A DNA stretch of 64,000 bases from Ruania alba (GTDB taxonomy: Bacteria > Actinomycetota > Actinomycetes > Actinomycetales > Beutenbergiaceae). Below the pieces are notes generated by a model, which had not been told where the DNA came from, did no database searches, and was given only the letters and a program-made list of their open reading frames with translations. The translations under genes were made by a program, and so were the position numbers. Numbering within the stretch: position 1 is the first letter of the stretch; each line of letters begins with the position of its first letter. This document shows, one piece after another, positions 63,450 to 64,000 of this stretch. The stretch spans positions 310,001 to 374,000 of the forward strand of contig NZ_FNTX01000002.1 of NCBI RefSeq assembly GCF_900105765.1, given 5' to 3'.

Positions 63450-64000
63450 TGTCCGCCACCACGATGTGGATCGCGCTGGCGGTCTTCGCCGGGCTGCTCG
63501 TCTTCCTCGGCTACCTCGGCCACCGCGGCTCGACGAACACCTTGGAGGACTTCGTCCTCGGCAGCCGGAAGCTGAACAAGCTCCCGGCGTTCTTCACCGT
63601 GACCGCCACGCTGTTCAGCGCGTTCAGCTACTTCGGGATCACCGGCCAGTTTTACACCAACGGGATCGGCGCGTGGATCCAGGTGGCCACCACAGCCGCC
63701 GTCGGGCCGATCCTGTACTTCGCCGGCACCCGGATCTGGATCGTCGCCCGCAAGTACGGGATCGTGAACGTCACCGAGTACCTCACCGACCGGTACCGGT
63801 CTCGTTCGGTCGGGCTGGTGGCCGGGATCATCATGATCGCAGCGCTGGTGCCGTACATGGGTGCCCAGTTCCGCGGCAGCGGTCTGACCCTGGAGGCTGT
63901 GACGAGCGGCGGGATCCCGTACTGGGCGGGCGCGGTGTTCCTGGCCGTGGTGGTGACCCTCTACGTGATGAGCGGCGGTTTCCGCTCCGTGGTGTGGACC
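63449..64000 (+). CDS. Sodium:solute symporter family transporter, 3'-truncated
   Basis: The first 184 residues of a sodium-coupled solute transporter (SSS family). Helices begin at about residue 5; the conserved ATLFSAFSYFGITG region and EYLTDRYRSRSVG loop are clear. The gene runs past the window end. The substrate is not readable from this part. It overlaps the DUF3311-like gene and is probably its partner. Confidence 0.88.
   Translation, partial: MSATTMWIALAVFAGLLVFLGYLGHRGSTNTLEDFVLGSRKLNKLPAFFTVTATLFSAFSYFGITGQFYTNGIGAWIQVATTAAVGPILYFAGTRIWIVARKYGIVNVTEYLTDRYRSRSVGLVAGIIMIAALVPYMGAQFRGSGLTLEAVTSGGIPYWAGAVFLAVVVTLYVMSGGFRSVVWT

Overview
The window is high-GC DNA from an actinobacterium. 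The signs are dense GTG/TTG starts with 4-base ATGA/GTGA overlaps, a sortase-E type LAXTG surface protein, an actinobacterial RecQ-phosphoribosyltransferase fusion, a DUF222/HNH protein, a PPOX protein of the F420 class and Streptomyces-type DnaA boxes. A Micrococcales member, possibly Ruaniaceae/Bogoriellaceae, fits the gene content, but this is inference. No rRNA, tRNA, CRISPR array, transposase or phage genes were seen.

Bases 1-20,000 form a carbohydrate island. A truncated FAH-family dehydratase and an alpha-ketoglutaric semialdehyde dehydrogenase (1-2170) look like the last two steps of a non-phosphorylative sugar-acid pathway. Two minus-strand operons follow. One encodes GH28, an LplABC-like importer and a GH29 fucosidase (8542-2200). 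The other encodes a GH67/GH20-like hydrolase and an acyltransferase-toroid fusion (13097-8653). A divergent plus-strand operon (13218-19982) encodes a GntR/FCD regulator, an enolase-superfamily protein, an SDR, a DHDPS-like aldolase/lyase, a 2-hydroxyacid dehydrogenase and a beta-helix hydrolase. None of the hydrolases has a signal peptide, so oligosaccharides are probably imported and cut inside the cell, and the released sugar acids oxidised there.

Bases 20,000-36,200 are mostly core and housekeeping genes: pgi, an N-acyltransferase/MazG fusion, an M50 protease, a lamin-tail/phytase-like wall protein, a Crp/Fnr regulator with two matching operator-like palindromes, a peroxiredoxin-like protein, RecQ-PRTase, a DUF222/HNH protein and an Rsm22-like methyltransferase. 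Bases 36,300-44,950 hold a MOSC protein, a circularly permuted ATP-grasp/alpha-E plus transglutaminase operon, a PPOX protein, an FAD oxidoreductase, methionine aminopeptidase, a double-MerR regulator and a DUF6194 protein.

Bases 44,950-46,238 contain no convincing gene. Instead there is a strong hairpin, a cluster of minus-strand RNA hairpins with GNRA and UUCG tetraloops (the best candidate here for an undescribed structured RNA) and a cluster of DnaA-box-like sites. Bases 46,239-64,000 carry a NUDIX hydrolase, TetR, a flavin monooxygenase-like protein, a thioredoxin/NHL protein, PH-domain membrane paralogues (one degenerate), YciI plus an ECF sigma factor, an Erm-like methylase, LmeA-like and spermidine-synthase-like proteins, an S9 peptidase, msrB-msrA, an acyl-CoA ligase, an acetylxylan esterase and the start of a sodium:solute symporter.

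Three genes (GH28, a small membrane protein and the esterase) are each broken by a single-base shift in a G/C homopolymer. That is either consensus error or recent decay. A nested-hairpin intergenic element occurs twice, downstream of 41204 and of 55734; the first copy contains an expanded GCRGT pentamer array.
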